Assembly: GCF_001890765.1 (NCBI RefSeq)
Contig: NZ_KV878783.1
Coordinates: 1,093,614 to 1,157,613, forward strand
Reading direction: 5' to 3'
Origin: Spirulina major PCC 6313
Lineage (GTDB): Bacteria > Cyanobacteriota > Cyanobacteriia > Cyanobacteriales > Spirulinaceae
Length of the DNA: 64,000 nucleotides
A program made the translations under genes and the position numbers. The notes beneath the pieces were generated by a model. That model had not been told where the DNA came from. It saw only the letters and a list, made by a program, of their open reading frames with translations, and did no database searches. This document shows, piece by piece, positions 1 through 8,635 of the stretch. Position 1 is the stretch's first letter, and every line of letters starts with the position of its first letter.

Positions 1-300
1 CCGTGCCGCCCCCACCCGGATTGGCATTGCTGCCGCCGACACCGTTGCCGCCTGCACCGCCCGCATTGCCGCCCAAGCCGCCGATAGGGATGTTGCTGCT
101 GACGTTGCTGCCGCCGCCTGATCCACCGCCGCCGTTGCCGCCGTTGCCGCCGTTGCCGCCGGTTCCGGTGAGAGCGATCGCACCCCCATCGAGCACGCTG
201 GCATTGATAAAAATTCCCGCACCGCCGTTGCCACCGTTGCCGCCGACTAAACCTGCCGCGCCGCCTTGGTTATTTTTGCCACCCGTTGCGCCGTTGCCTT
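1..300 (-). repeat. Glycine-rich low-complexity coding repeat
   Basis: On the minus strand this part of the haemagglutinin-type gene encodes runs of GGNGG, GGAGG and GGGGS units, seen on the plus strand as repeated gttgccgcc. It resembles the glycine/asparagine-rich PGRS-like blocks in other large secreted repeat proteins. The repetitive DNA is a likely site of slippage and of assembly error. Confidence 0.75.
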
Positions 301-1942
301 GATCGGTTCCGGGGCTGCCGTGGCCGCCGATGCCGGTGAGGGCGATCGCCCCTGTGGTGATGAGGCTGCTGTGGTTGAGGGTGATGCCGTTGCCGCCGTT
401 GGCTGTGCCTGTGCCGGTGAGGGCGATCGCCCCTGTGCCTGTGTTCAAAGTGGCGTGGTTGATCACGACGGAGCCGGAGCCGGTGTTGTCGGCGTTGCCG
501 TGGAGGGCGATCGCACCGTTGCGGGTGGTGATGTCAGCGTTAACGGTAATGCCGTTGTGGGCCTGGGCAGTGAGGCTGATGCCAGGGGTGGTGAAGGTCA
601 GGGGGGCGTTGAAGGCGATCGCATGGGTGGCTTCGAGGCGGATCGGGCTGGTGGCGGCATTGATCACGGCAGCATCCAGGCGGGAGACGGCGGGAACGTC
701 GGCAAACAGGAGGGTTGGATTCGTGGTGTTGCCCCCCGTGGCGACGATTTCGATATCGATGGGATCGAGGCGGAGGAGGCCCGCTGCACCGTTGGGGGCG
801 AGGGTGTTCACCGTGCCGTGAAAGCCGAGATAGTCCGCCCCGGAGACTTCGACGTTGCCGCCGTTGCCGCCGGTGGGACTGCCTTGGGCGGCAATGTGTC
901 CGGCGAAATGGGTCGCGTGATCTGCCCAGATTGCCACTGTGCCGCCGTCGCTGCCCCCTTGGCCGTTGGCCTGGAGGCGGCTGGTGGCGTTGATATGGGT
1001 GCGTTGGGCGGTGAAGCCGTGGCCGGAACCGTTGAAATCGCCCCCGATCCGAATCGTGCCGGGTTGCGACCCGGATACGTCCAACTCAGCACCGAGCAGA
1101 GCAACGCGATCGCCCCACACATTCACCGCACCCCCCGGAGCCGCGATCGCCCCCCCAATGATCGCATCACCACCCCGCAGCGTCAGCCCATCCCACGGGC
1201 CCGTTAGATGGGCTGGCAGATCCACCGGGCGTAGCGTGGCGAGATCAGCAGGGGTAACGTGGGCGAGTTCGAGGGAGAGGAGGGAGCCGGGGCGTGTCAG
1301 GCGGAGGGATGCGCCGGGACGGGGAGCGGCGAGGGTGACGTGGGCAGCGGTGAGCGTGCCTGTGTTGAGGATCAGGGGGGCGATCGCCCCCAGTTCGCCT
1401 GGTACGTTTAAGGTTGCCGCATTGACGATAAACCCCTGGTTATCGGGGTTAAACTGCCAACCTGTCGGCTCACCGCTGAGGGTGGTGTAGTCGTTCGTGC
1501 CGAAGGCATGAAACACCCCTTCGGCAAAGTCGAGGCGATCGCTCGTCGCCAGGTAAAAACTCCCCGGCACATCCAACCCCGCCCCCGCCCCCATCACCCA
1601 ACCCGCCGGATTAATCAGGTACAGATTCGCCCCACTTCCCGATAGCCGAATCAACCCCTCAATCACCGAAATATTCCCCCCCACCACACGCCCCAACACA
1701 TTCGCTAGACCAGGCTGGGTGAGAAACTGGGCAACTTCCGCCGGGTTTAAGCCAAAGTCTTGAAAACTATGGAAGAGATTCGCGCCCCTGACTTGGCCGC
1801 CGGTGATGCGGTAGGTGTGGCCGTCGTGGTGAATCACTGTGCCCGTGCCGTCGGGGGCTGGGGTGATCGATTGAGCCTGCGCGGGCAGGGCGCGATCGCA
1901 CAAGATAACACTCAATCCCAATGCCATCAACCAACGCAACAT
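1..1942 (-). CDS. Filamentous haemagglutinin-type (TPS-domain) secreted protein, N-terminal part
   Basis: The gene starts at 1942 and runs off the left edge of the window with its frame still open, so only about 647 N-terminal residues are visible. A signal peptide (MLRWLMALGLSVILC..., predicted cleavage after AQA near residue 23) is followed by a haemagglutination-activity/TPS domain with motifs such as HSFQDFGLNP, RVVGGNISVIEG and LYLINPAGWVMG, typical of two-partner secretion exoproteins that a TpsB pore exports across the outer membrane. Downstream the protein becomes beta-helix-like with repeated AIALTG phrases and then very glycine-rich. The ATG at 1942 is preferred over an in-frame ATG at 1951 because a GGAG lies nine bases before it. 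No TpsB partner is visible here. The function (adhesion or cell-surface) is inferred from the family. Confidence 0.85.
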   Translation of the reverse strand, partial: MLRWLMALGLSVILCDRALPAQAQSITPAPDGTGTVIHHDGHTYRITGGQVRGANLFHSFQDFGLNPAEVAQFLTQPGLANVLGRVVGGNISVIEGLIRLSGSGANLYLINPAGWVMGAGAGLDVPGSFYLATSDRLDFAEGVFHAFGTNDYTTLSGEPTGWQFNPDNQGFIVNAATLNVPGELGAIAPLILNTGTLTAAHVTLAAPRPGASLRLTRPGSLLSLELAHVTPADLATLRPVDLPAHLTGPWDGLTLRGGDAIIGGAIAAPGGAVNVWGDRVALLGAELDVSGSQPGTIRIGGDFNGSGHGFTAQRTHINATSRLQANGQGGSDGGTVAIWADHATHFAGHIAAQGSPTGGNGGNVEVSGADYLGFHGTVNTLAPNGAAGLLRLDPIDIEIVATGGNTTNPTLLFADVPAVSRLDAAVINAATSPIRLEATHAIAFNAPLTFTTPGISLTAQAHNGITVNADITTRNGAIALHGNADNTGSGSVVINHATLNTGTGAIALTGTGTANGGNGITLNHSSLITTGAIALTGIGGHGSPGTDQGNGATGGKNNQGGAAGLVGGNGGNGGAGIFINASVLDGGAIALTGTGGNGGNGGNGGGGSGGGSNVSSNIPIGGLGGNAGGAGGNGVGGSNANPGGGGT

Positions 1943-1978
1943 CGTTAGCATCTCCAGTTATAGACAATTCCTGATTTC

Positions 1979-2004
1979 ACGTTCCTCGGATGGTCTGGGA
2001 ACGT
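1979..2004. promoter_or_regulatory. Inverted repeat upstream of the haemagglutinin gene
   Basis: ACGTTCC (1979-1985) and GGAACGT (1998-2004) form a 7-bp inverted repeat with a 12-nt spacer. It lies in the divergent intergenic region between the minus-strand haemagglutinin gene and the plus-strand DUF3153 gene. It could be an operator or a leader hairpin. Nothing else supports it. Confidence 0.25.
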
Positions 2005-2143
2005 TGCCCACAGCATAGGCCAAATTGCAACGCTTAGAACGGGGAGCGATCGCGAAATTTTCCGCAGTTCGTGACAAAATGCTGGGGGGATAGTCTAAAT
2101 TGAGCAAGATAACAAACGACCGCAACGGCTTGAGAGGTGGGGA

Positions 2144-2959
2144 ATGACCAGAAGAAAACGGAGTTGGCTCCAGCAGTGGCGACGGGTGAAGCGTCAGGTG
2201 CGATCGCGCCTACATTATTTGTTGTTTTTGCTATTGTGTAGCCTCCTGTTGTCGGGATGTGTGCGTTATGACGTGGGCGTGAACGTGGTGGGGCAATATC
2301 AGGGCACGATTACCCAACATATTCAACTCGGCGAACAACTCACTAACTTTAGCCAGCGTGAAGTACAGGACTGGCTCAAAACCCTAGAGCAACGAGCCAA
2401 AGCCCTCCACGGCAAGGCCAAACGCAACTCTGACACCGACCTGGAAATCACGATTCCCTTCAGCAACGGTGCAGACTTACACCGCAAGTTTAACCAGTTT
2501 TTCAACCCCACCCAGCAGACCCCTGAACAACTGGCCACCGACCCATCACAAGATATTATCGAACTCTCTGCGGGTCTTGGTTTTACCCAAAGTAATTTCC
2601 TCTTGGTGGAGCGCGATCGCCTCCGGCTGGAAGTGGATTTGCGCAGTTTGGGCGGCTTGAATGGCGAGACGGCGTTTTTGTTGAATGCCAATACCCTGCT
2701 GAATTTGCAATTTAGCCTCACGACCCCCTGGGGAGCACGAGCGATCGCCGCCGAGGATAGCCTGGTGCAACGCCTCGGCCCGCAAACCATTTGGCAACTG
2801 CAACCGGGTCAACTGAACTACATCGAGGCCGTGTTTTGGGTTCCGAGTTTCCTTGGCTTAGGAACGGTGGTTATCATCGCCCTCGTGGTGGCCGGCAGTG
2901 GGCTAAAGCAGCGCTTTTTTACCCCGGCAATACCCCCAGCGCCGACGGTGGCGGATTAG
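2144..2959 (+). CDS. DUF3153-type cyanobacterial lipoprotein
   Basis: This 271-residue protein has a basic N-terminus, a hydrophobic stretch and a lipobox LLLSGC with the lipidated cysteine at residue 39. It is therefore expected to be a membrane-anchored lipoprotein facing the periplasm or thylakoid lumen. The body matches my memory of the cyanobacterial DUF3153 family (VRYDVGVNVVGQYQGTITQH near the mature N-terminus). A single hydrophobic segment near residues 230-252 followed by KQRFF suggests a second, C-terminal membrane anchor. The start ATG is preceded by GAGGTGGGGA, a strong ribosome binding site. The gene stands alone between the divergent haemagglutinin gene and the potassium-channel regulator. 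The molecular role of the family is not established. Confidence 0.75.
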   Translation: MTRRKRSWLQQWRRVKRQVRSRLHYLLFLLLCSLLLSGCVRYDVGVNVVGQYQGTITQHIQLGEQLTNFSQREVQDWLKTLEQRAKALHGKAKRNSDTDLEITIPFSNGADLHRKFNQFFNPTQQTPEQLATDPSQDIIELSAGLGFTQSNFLLVERDRLRLEVDLRSLGGLNGETAFLLNANTLLNLQFSLTTPWGARAIAAEDSLVQRLGPQTIWQLQPGQLNYIEAVFWVPSFLGLGTVVIIALVVAGSGLKQRFFTPAIPPAPTVAD

Positions 2960-3042
2960 TTTGGGAGGGTGGAGGCGCGATCGCGTCAGCATCGCTCTAA
3001 AATTGGTTTAACGTTATGGGAAGCCTTGCTTCTGCGTGAATC

Positions 3043-3741
3043 ATGAACCTGCGGTCGTTGAAATTTCTGTCGAGTTTGCGTAAAGACAATCGTCAATTTG
3101 CTGTCATTGGCCTAGGGCGATTTGGGCGAGCGGTGGCGGCTTCGCTCTATGGCATGGGCTACGAAGTCCTCGGCACCGATATTGACGAAAGATTAGTCGC
3201 CTCTGCTCTTAACGAACAAATCGCCACCCATACGGTGCGTCTCGATTCCACAGAACCGACGGCCCTAAAGGAGGCAGGGATTTATGAATTTGATACGGTG
3301 GTCGTAGCGATCGGTAACTATGTCCAAGAAAGCATTATTACCACCCTCAATGTTAAAGAAGGCGGCGTTTCCCATGTGGTCGCCAAAGCCTCCTCCCAAA
3401 TTCACGGCAAACTCCTCGAACGGGTGGGAGCCGATCAGGTGGTGTTTCCAGAGTACGAAGCAGGGTGCAGCCTCGCCTATACCCTCACCAAACCCGCCAT
3501 TCTCGATCGCTTCGACCTTGACCCCCACCACAGCATCGTAGAAGTCCTCGTCCCCGAAGAATTCGACGGCAAAACGATCGCAGAAATCCAACTGCGCGGC
3601 CATTACGGTCTCACCCTCTTAGCCGTCGCCGAAGATGATGACACCTTCGAGATCAATCCCCTCCCCAATGTGCGCCTCCGCAAGGGGACAGCGATGGTCG
3701 TTTTAGGCTCAAATAAAGACCTAAAAAAACTCCCCATTTAA
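3043..3741 (+). CDS. KtrA/TrkA-type potassium transport regulatory subunit
   Basis: This 232-residue cytoplasmic protein has an N-terminal RCK (TrkA-N) Rossmann domain with the nucleotide-binding motif VIGLGRFGRAVA near residues 21-32 and an acidic D at the end of beta-2 (GTDIDE). A C-terminal TrkA-C domain covers roughly residues 145-232. Such proteins form octameric rings that bind ATP/ADP or NAD(H) and gate KtrB/TrkH potassium transporters. No KtrB or KtrE gene is adjacent, so the transporter partner must be elsewhere. The gene has its own upstream gap of about 80 bases and is followed by a palindromic repeat cluster. Identity as an RCK subunit is secure. KtrA rather than another RCK protein is inferred. 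Confidence 0.85.
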   Translation: MNLRSLKFLSSLRKDNRQFAVIGLGRFGRAVAASLYGMGYEVLGTDIDERLVASALNEQIATHTVRLDSTEPTALKEAGIYEFDTVVVAIGNYVQESIITTLNVKEGGVSHVVAKASSQIHGKLLERVGADQVVFPEYEAGCSLAYTLTKPAILDRFDLDPHHSIVEVLVPEEFDGKTIAEIQLRGHYGLTLLAVAEDDDTFEINPLPNVRLRKGTAMVVLGSNKDLKKLPI

Positions 3742-3776
3742 CCACAAATTCCGGTGATTGGTCATTGCCAAAACCG

Positions 3777-3886
3777 CCCAGAACTGAAGTTCTGGGCTCA
3801 GAGCAAAAACCCGTTAAAACGGGTCCAGATTGAGTGGGCGATCGCCTACTTTCGTGATGAGCCAGGGATTTGAATCCCCGGCGGAG
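3777..3886. repeat. REP-like cluster of short hairpins, copy 1
   Basis: Three small palindromes follow one another: CCCAGAACT/AGTTCTGGG (3777-3796, 9-bp stem, 2-nt loop), ACCCGTT/AACGGGT (3809-3824) and a CAGGGATTTGAATCCCCGG hairpin near 3862-3881. The segment 3844-3885 is nearly identical to 32702-32743. The cluster sits just downstream of the potassium regulator gene and could also end its transcript. It is probably a dispersed repetitive extragenic element. Confidence 0.6.
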
Positions 3887-3909
3887 TAGATCGATTAATT
3901 ATTTAATTG

Positions 3910-4662
3910 CTACGCAATCTTACGGGCAACATAGACCCCATAACTGATGTAGTCTCGATAGGTTTTATACAGGTTAATTTCGTGCCGTTCTGCGGTAACG
4001 ATCGCTGCTGCCGCCTCGCTGTGATTATGTCGCGTTAAAAAGTCATCAAAGCGATCTTCCATCGGGTGATAATAGGTCTCTAACCAGGAGGATTCCGGCA
4101 AGATGAAATATCCAATTGGAGCATAGCCCTGCTGTTCTAAAATGCTCATTTTCGCCGATGCCACGTCCACTTCAGGATATTCAGTATTCCAATGGTCTTG
4201 GAGTTCACGGGGGCGCGATGCCGTGATCCACGTCAGTTCAGAAGCGACTAAAATACCGCCCGGTTTCAGATAACGTCGCCACTGGTTAACCCCATGGGCA
4301 AACCCAATATTGTAGATCGCACCTTCTGACCAAATCACATCAAATTGCTCATCCTCAAAAGGCAAATCATCCATCGAAGCGGCCAGGGTTGTGATTTTTT
4401 CGGCAATGCCTTGCTGCTGGGCGTGCTGTTTGAGGATCTCTAAAAATTCCGGCAGAAAATCCACCGCCGTAATCTGAGCATTTAACCGTTGTGCTAACAC
4501 CAGCGTTGAAGCCCCGGTTCCACATCCCAAATCGGCAATTTTTAGCGGTGCGGCGGGGTCTAATTGGGCGAGATTGAGAGCCATTTCAGTCGCGGCATCA
4601 CTACCCGGCCCTTGACGATCGCCGCCTTTATGGAAGTCGATCAGCAACGTATAATCATCCAT
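3910..4662 (-). CDS. Class I SAM-dependent methyltransferase
   Basis: The protein has the SAM-binding motif I (IADLGCGTGAS), an acidic motif II (ITAVDF) and a motif IV/post-IV region (FDVIWSEGAIYNIG), which place it in the class I Rossmann-fold methyltransferases, UbiE/Methyltransf_25 type. The ATG at 4662 (MDDYTLLIDFHKGG) is preferred. A longer form would begin at a GTG at 4710 and add 16 residues, but would overlap possible starts of the divergent decarboxylase gene. The conserved pre-motif HKGGDRQGPGS is characteristic of a subgroup of small-molecule methyltransferases. The C-terminal half (LETYYHPMEDRFDDFL) may shape the substrate pocket. The substrate is unknown. Confidence 0.8.
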   Translation of the reverse strand: MDDYTLLIDFHKGGDRQGPGSDAATEMALNLAQLDPAAPLKIADLGCGTGASTLVLAQRLNAQITAVDFLPEFLEILKQHAQQQGIAEKITTLAASMDDLPFEDEQFDVIWSEGAIYNIGFAHGVNQWRRYLKPGGILVASELTWITASRPRELQDHWNTEYPEVDVASAKMSILEQQGYAPIGYFILPESSWLETYYHPMEDRFDDFLTRHNHSEAAAAIVTAERHEINLYKTYRDYISYGVYVARKIA

Positions 4663-4759
4663 TGGTTCTGTTGCAAAGGTTTGACTGGTGCAGAGGGATA
4701 GGATCGCCACCCGTTATGCCCATCACAGGCGATCGCTCCCCTTTTTTTCACGCTATATT

Positions 4760-6202
4760 ATGACCCGATCCAGCCCCGATTTACCACTGTTAACCCAACT
4801 GATCGCCGCCGCACAACGGCAGCACGCCCCTTTTTATGCACCAGGGCATAAGCAAGGGCGGGGCTTTTCGGCAGCGATGGCAACACTGTTGCAACAGGCG
4901 GCGGCCTGTGACTTGCCAGAGTTGCCGGAGTTGGATAATTTGTTTGCGCCAGCGGGGGTAATTGAGGCAGCCCAGGACCTCGCGGCGGCAACCTTTGGGG
5001 CAGAGCGGACGTGGTTTTTAGTGAATGGGTCGAGTGGCGGCTTGATCGCAGCAATGTTGGCAATTTGCGGAGAGGGCGACAAAATTATCCTGCCGCGCAC
5101 GGTGCATCGGTCAGTGATTTCGGGGTTAATTTTATCCGGCGCGATGCCGGTGTTTCTCAATCCGCCCTACGATGGAGCGCGGGATTTGAGTTATGGGATC
5201 ACGCCGGAAGCCGTGGCGCAGGCGTTGCGAGATCATCCCGATGCGCGGGGGGTGTTGGTGGTGTATCCGACCTATCAGGGGGTCTGTGGGGATTTGGGGG
5301 CGATCGCATCCCTCACCCATGCCCACGGCCTACCGCTGATCGTCGATGAAGCCCACGGCCCCCATTTTGGCTTTCACCCCGATTTACCGCCGTCGGCCCT
5401 GAGTTTGGGCGCAGATCTGACGGTGCAATCCACCCACAAAGTCCTAGGGGCGTTAACCCAAGCCTCAATGCTCCACGGCCAGGGCGATCGCATCCCCTGG
5501 ACTCGCCTCAATCGTGCCCTCGCCCTCATCCAAACCACCAGCCCCAGCTATCTCCTCCTCGCCTCCCTCGATGCCGCCCGCGCCCAAATGTCCGATCAGG
5601 GAACCGAATTAATGGGCCAAACCCTCGCCCTCAGCGATCGCGCCCATGCCCATCTCGCGCCCATCCCCCATTTGGACGTTTTAACTATGCCTGATCCTGC
5701 CCTGCCGGGGTTTTGGCAGGGCGATCGCACCCGGTTAACGCTGTTTGTGGATCGCCTCGGTTGGGACGGGTTCGCCGTTGATGAGTGGCTCCACACCACC
5801 CAAGGCGTGACGGCAGAACTCCCCCTCGCCCGCCATCTCACCTTTATCCTCAGCCTCGGCAACACCGTTGCCGATGTGGATTGCCTCGTTGCGGCCATGG
5901 CGCAACTTTCGCCCCGCGAACCGTTGCCCCCGTTGCCGACCCTCACCCCACCGTTACCGCCGATCCTTCTGTCCCCCCGCGCTGCCAGTTTTGCCCCCAC
6001 GGCATCCGTCGCGATCGCCACCGCCATCGGTCAACCCTGCGGCGAGTTGATTTGCCCCTATCCGCCGGGGATTCCCGTGTTAATGCCAGGGGAAACAGTG
6101 ACCGAGGCTGCGATCGCAACACTGCACCAGATCAAAACCCTCGGCGGGCAATTAACAGGCCTCAATGATCCGACCTTGGAAACGCTTCAGGTGATTATTT
6201 AA
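4760..6202 (+). CDS. PLP-dependent Orn/Lys/Arg decarboxylase family protein
   Basis: The protein is a fold-type I PLP enzyme of the Orn/Lys/Arg decarboxylase family, about 480 residues from the ATG at 4760. It opens with the family phrase APFYAPGHKQG, and continues with the cofactor loop FLVNGSSGGLIAAM, the aspartate motif IVDEAHGPHFGFH and the Schiff-base lysine in STHKVLGALTQ (about K227). A C-terminal domain with PYPPGIPVLMPGE is also present, as in the short cyanobacterial and Gram-positive arginine/lysine decarboxylases that lack the large wing domain. An earlier GTG at 4688 would overlap the divergent methyltransferase leader and is less likely. A role in polyamine synthesis is likely, but lysine versus arginine as substrate cannot be decided here. 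Confidence 0.85.
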   Translation: MTRSSPDLPLLTQLIAAAQRQHAPFYAPGHKQGRGFSAAMATLLQQAAACDLPELPELDNLFAPAGVIEAAQDLAAATFGAERTWFLVNGSSGGLIAAMLAICGEGDKIILPRTVHRSVISGLILSGAMPVFLNPPYDGARDLSYGITPEAVAQALRDHPDARGVLVVYPTYQGVCGDLGAIASLTHAHGLPLIVDEAHGPHFGFHPDLPPSALSLGADLTVQSTHKVLGALTQASMLHGQGDRIPWTRLNRALALIQTTSPSYLLLASLDAARAQMSDQGTELMGQTLALSDRAHAHLAPIPHLDVLTMPDPALPGFWQGDRTRLTLFVDRLGWDGFAVDEWLHTTQGVTAELPLARHLTFILSLGNTVADVDCLVAAMAQLSPREPLPPLPTLTPPLPPILLSPRAASFAPTASVAIATAIGQPCGELICPYPPGIPVLMPGETVTEAAIATLHQIKTLGGQLTGLNDPTLETLQVII

Positions 6203-6594
6203 AAGGGTTGAGATGGCGCGAGATGTGTGGTTGCTAATGACTCCCCATGGAGGCGGGAGTTTTTCGCAGCTTTTTAGGGTTTTGTCTGGTAAGCTGATCA
6301 GCATCTAAACTGCATGTCAATGAGCCTGAAGCCCTTGCTCTAAGGGGATCACCCTAGAAATTCAAATGGAGATTAGCTTGACTCAATTCTAAAGGGCTGT
6401 CTCTCACCCTTTTCCTCAATCGCTACATCCCCCTTCTCGTCAAATCTTTCGCCCTCTCCTATCCCACTTTTGTCAGTCAATCAGGGGGTGAGATGTCAAG
6501 GGTTTTAATCTGCATCGTCAAAAGTATTATTCGGTTGAGTACGGTTTCTTATTATGGGGGGATTTGTCGAGGGGTGGGGAGAATCACGGGTGCA
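6203..6594. other. Intergenic gap with one small repeat
   Basis: This 392-base gap between two converging genes holds the 89-bp repeat at 6291-6379, described separately. An AAAGGG...CCCTTTT pairing near 6400-6418 could be a weak terminator. No open frame with coding character is visible. Confidence 0.4.
6291..6379 (+). mobile_element. 89-bp MITE-like repeat, copy A
   Basis: The element begins AAGCTGATC and ends GATTAGCTT, an imperfect 9-bp terminal inverted repeat with one mismatch. Its core (gcatgtcaatgagcctgaag) is shared with 13687-13775 and, inverted, with 32551-32639. The three copies differ at scattered bases, so they are not a recent duplication. No coding capacity. Confidence 0.65.
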
Positions 6595-8082
6595 TCAGAG
6601 GGTAAAGCGATCGCGCAATGCCGGATCTTCTTGAGATAGCAAAATCGGCTGACTCGACAACACTGGACGAGTGGCATAGCGTCCGGCAAAGGCACGAATA
6701 TATTGATCAATCGCATAGTTCGTCTGATTCCACACCGCCACCCCCGCAATATCCGGTGGAATATCCCGCAGGATTTTGTCAAACACCGAAACATGGTACG
6801 CCAGAGCGTGGGCAGAGGTCATGGCACAGCAAGGATGTTCCAGGGCTTGGCAGTTCGGTGCGAGGGGAAATTGATTCCCCCACCGATGCCCCCCCATTTG
6901 AAAAATCTGCCAATCTATCCGCTTTAACTCTTCAACACAACGTGATACATCCTCAAGAATAGTATCTAAAAAAAGTGCATCATCTTCAAAGACAAGCACA
7001 TTATCAAGACCTAATTGTTGAGCACGTTCAACAATCGTTCGATGGGATAATGTACAGCCAATATGATGAGATTCAGGGGTTTCAATCGCAGAAAAACGAT
7101 GCACTCGGTGTAAAATTCCAAGTTTATAAAAGCGTTGTTCCATAATCTCCCACCGCTCAGGCTGTCGATCTAAGTTAATGCAATAAATCGCATCAAAATA
7201 GAAAAATGGATTTTCCAGTTCGGTGCTGATCTGTTGCTTGACTGTCGCAAAAGCACGGTGACCAAAATAATGCGCTCCATGCTCAAACATTGGCTCAAGT
7301 GACCACCCTAATTCGTGAAAGGCGATCGCATGATTCCGGATTGTCTCTTCCCAGGGCAACCACCCCAACGGGTTCGGATGCGGCGACGGACAAACCCTCA
7401 AACGCGACCACCCCAAGAACGGTAGACACTTCACCACGCCCCCTTGACGGCGATACTTTTCTTGTAAATAGCCAATCAATCCCCCGTCACCCAAAAAACG
7501 CGGATTCAGACCCGGCCAAGCCTCACGATGACAGGCGAATAAGCCTAGATCTTGCATCGCGATCGCAAAAGGCTCCCCCGCAATATCCTGACCCCGTTCA
7601 TCACAACCCGACACCCCAAAACGTCCCTGCGACCATTGCGGTTCTAAATGAGTCGATTCAACAGCTAAAGTCTCCGTTAAGATTGGCCCCTGCCACAAAT
7701 CCAGTGATGTTGACTCCGTTTGGCAATGGCGTAAAAGCTGCTGGATTGCGCCGGGACGGATTAACACCCCCGCCTCCAGACACAAAACATAAGGTGTGTT
7801 GGCCTCTTGCATCAACCGCTGGATTAAGACAGCTTGACTCGTGTGATCATAATCACAGAAAAATCGAGTTAATGGTGTACCGTAAGCATTACCCGGAGGT
7901 AGCTGCGCCTGACCCTGTCCATTAGATGTTCCCGCCACCACAATAAACTCTACAGAGTCTAAAACATCAGGATGGTAAAACTTGAATGTTTGAAGAGTCC
8001 AATCGATCAGGGTAAGATCTGCCAGGCTAATAATTCCAATCGTAAGCGGATGTGAACTAGAATTTTTAGTCTTCATCATCAT
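6595..8082 (-). CDS. Two-domain glycosyltransferase (GT2-like plus GT25-like)
   Basis: This 495-residue protein appears to join two glycosyltransferase modules. The N-terminal half (LTIGIISLADLTLIDWTLQ, then YVLCLEAGVLIRPGAIQQLL) looks like a GT-A family 2 fold. The C-terminal part from about residue 290 (FYFDAIYCINLDRQPERWE, then CTLSHRTIVERAQ and VLVFEDDALF) matches the family 25 LPS/collagen galactosyltransferase fold, including its EDD acidic motif. It starts with ATGATGATGAAG, so the first of three methionines is uncertain. It is transcribed away from the PqqD-like gene across an 80-base divergent gap and, by position, may belong to the same cassette. The sugar donor and acceptor are unknown. 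Confidence 0.75.
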   Translation of the reverse strand: MMMKTKNSSSHPLTIGIISLADLTLIDWTLQTFKFYHPDVLDSVEFIVVAGTSNGQGQAQLPPGNAYGTPLTRFFCDYDHTSQAVLIQRLMQEANTPYVLCLEAGVLIRPGAIQQLLRHCQTESTSLDLWQGPILTETLAVESTHLEPQWSQGRFGVSGCDERGQDIAGEPFAIAMQDLGLFACHREAWPGLNPRFLGDGGLIGYLQEKYRRQGGVVKCLPFLGWSRLRVCPSPHPNPLGWLPWEETIRNHAIAFHELGWSLEPMFEHGAHYFGHRAFATVKQQISTELENPFFYFDAIYCINLDRQPERWEIMEQRFYKLGILHRVHRFSAIETPESHHIGCTLSHRTIVERAQQLGLDNVLVFEDDALFLDTILEDVSRCVEELKRIDWQIFQMGGHRWGNQFPLAPNCQALEHPCCAMTSAHALAYHVSVFDKILRDIPPDIAGVAVWNQTNYAIDQYIRAFAGRYATRPVLSSQPILLSQEDPALRDRFTL

Positions 8083-8162
8083 GAGTAAGCTTAATGTTCA
8101 TAAAAAAATCTTGAAATAGCTTACCATTTTTATTGATATTCTTTAGCGAATCAACACAGTCA

Positions 8163-8492
8163 ATGTCAGGTAAATTCAACTCTATTTCTCCGACTGAGTT
8201 ACCGAGTTTCTACGCTCAGACCAAACCCAACCACATTCCTGGGCTTGAGGTTCACAGCATTGCAAATGAACTCCTCATCTATTCCTTAGAGTTAGAAGTG
8301 AGTGTGACCCTCAATGCCTCAGCGCAAGTGATCTGGAATTTATGTAATGGTCAATCTAGCATTACTGAGATTATCGCTTCTCTGGCTCAGAGTCATGGCT
8401 TAAATCCCGAAGAAATTGCCTCGGATGTCATTACAACAGTAACCCGACTTCAGCAAGTTGGACTATTAGAGCTTTCCACTCAAGCACAATAA
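8163..8492 (+). CDS. PqqD-like peptide-binding protein
   Basis: The protein has 109 residues from ATG 8163 (a TTG at 8133 would add ten). It shows the PqqD/RRE-type small winged fold signature: SVTLNASAQVIWNLCNGQ, then SITEIIASLAQSHGLNPEEI and VTRLQQVGLLEL. PqqD-like domains bind precursor peptides and deliver them to modifying enzymes in PQQ, lasso-peptide and related systems. A PqqD-like protein with an HprK-like kinase and an NTP_transf_5 nucleotidyltransferase is a recurring genomic association, and both partners are encoded downstream at 9644-12615. The local DNA is AT-rich compared with the flanking genes, consistent with transfer. A role as substrate chaperone for the KilA-N/threonine-tail protein is inference only. 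Confidence 0.7.
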   Translation: MSGKFNSISPTELPSFYAQTKPNHIPGLEVHSIANELLIYSLELEVSVTLNASAQVIWNLCNGQSSITEIIASLAQSHGLNPEEIASDVITTVTRLQQVGLLELSTQAQ

Positions 8493-8635
8493 AAATTTTC
8501 TTTCTTCACATAATTTTCGATTACTTTTTAGGGTATGCAAATATACATTATCTCTTGGGCTTAATAATGGCGATGAAAAAAGAATTAAATGAGACTATCC
8601 AACACCAAAAATCAATGATATAGTTGAGAACTATA

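Noticed and set aside
3-1490. Long plus-strand open frames rich in proline, valine or arginine
   Set aside because: They are antisense shadows of the minus-strand glycine-rich haemagglutinin gene, whose TPS motifs are clear.
8568-8624. An 18-codon frame (MAMKKELNETIQHQKSMI) between the PqqD-like and KilA-N genes, considered as a peptide precursor
   Set aside because: No ribosome binding site, no core-like residues and no conservation that can be judged. Too short to support, though its position makes it worth keeping in mind.
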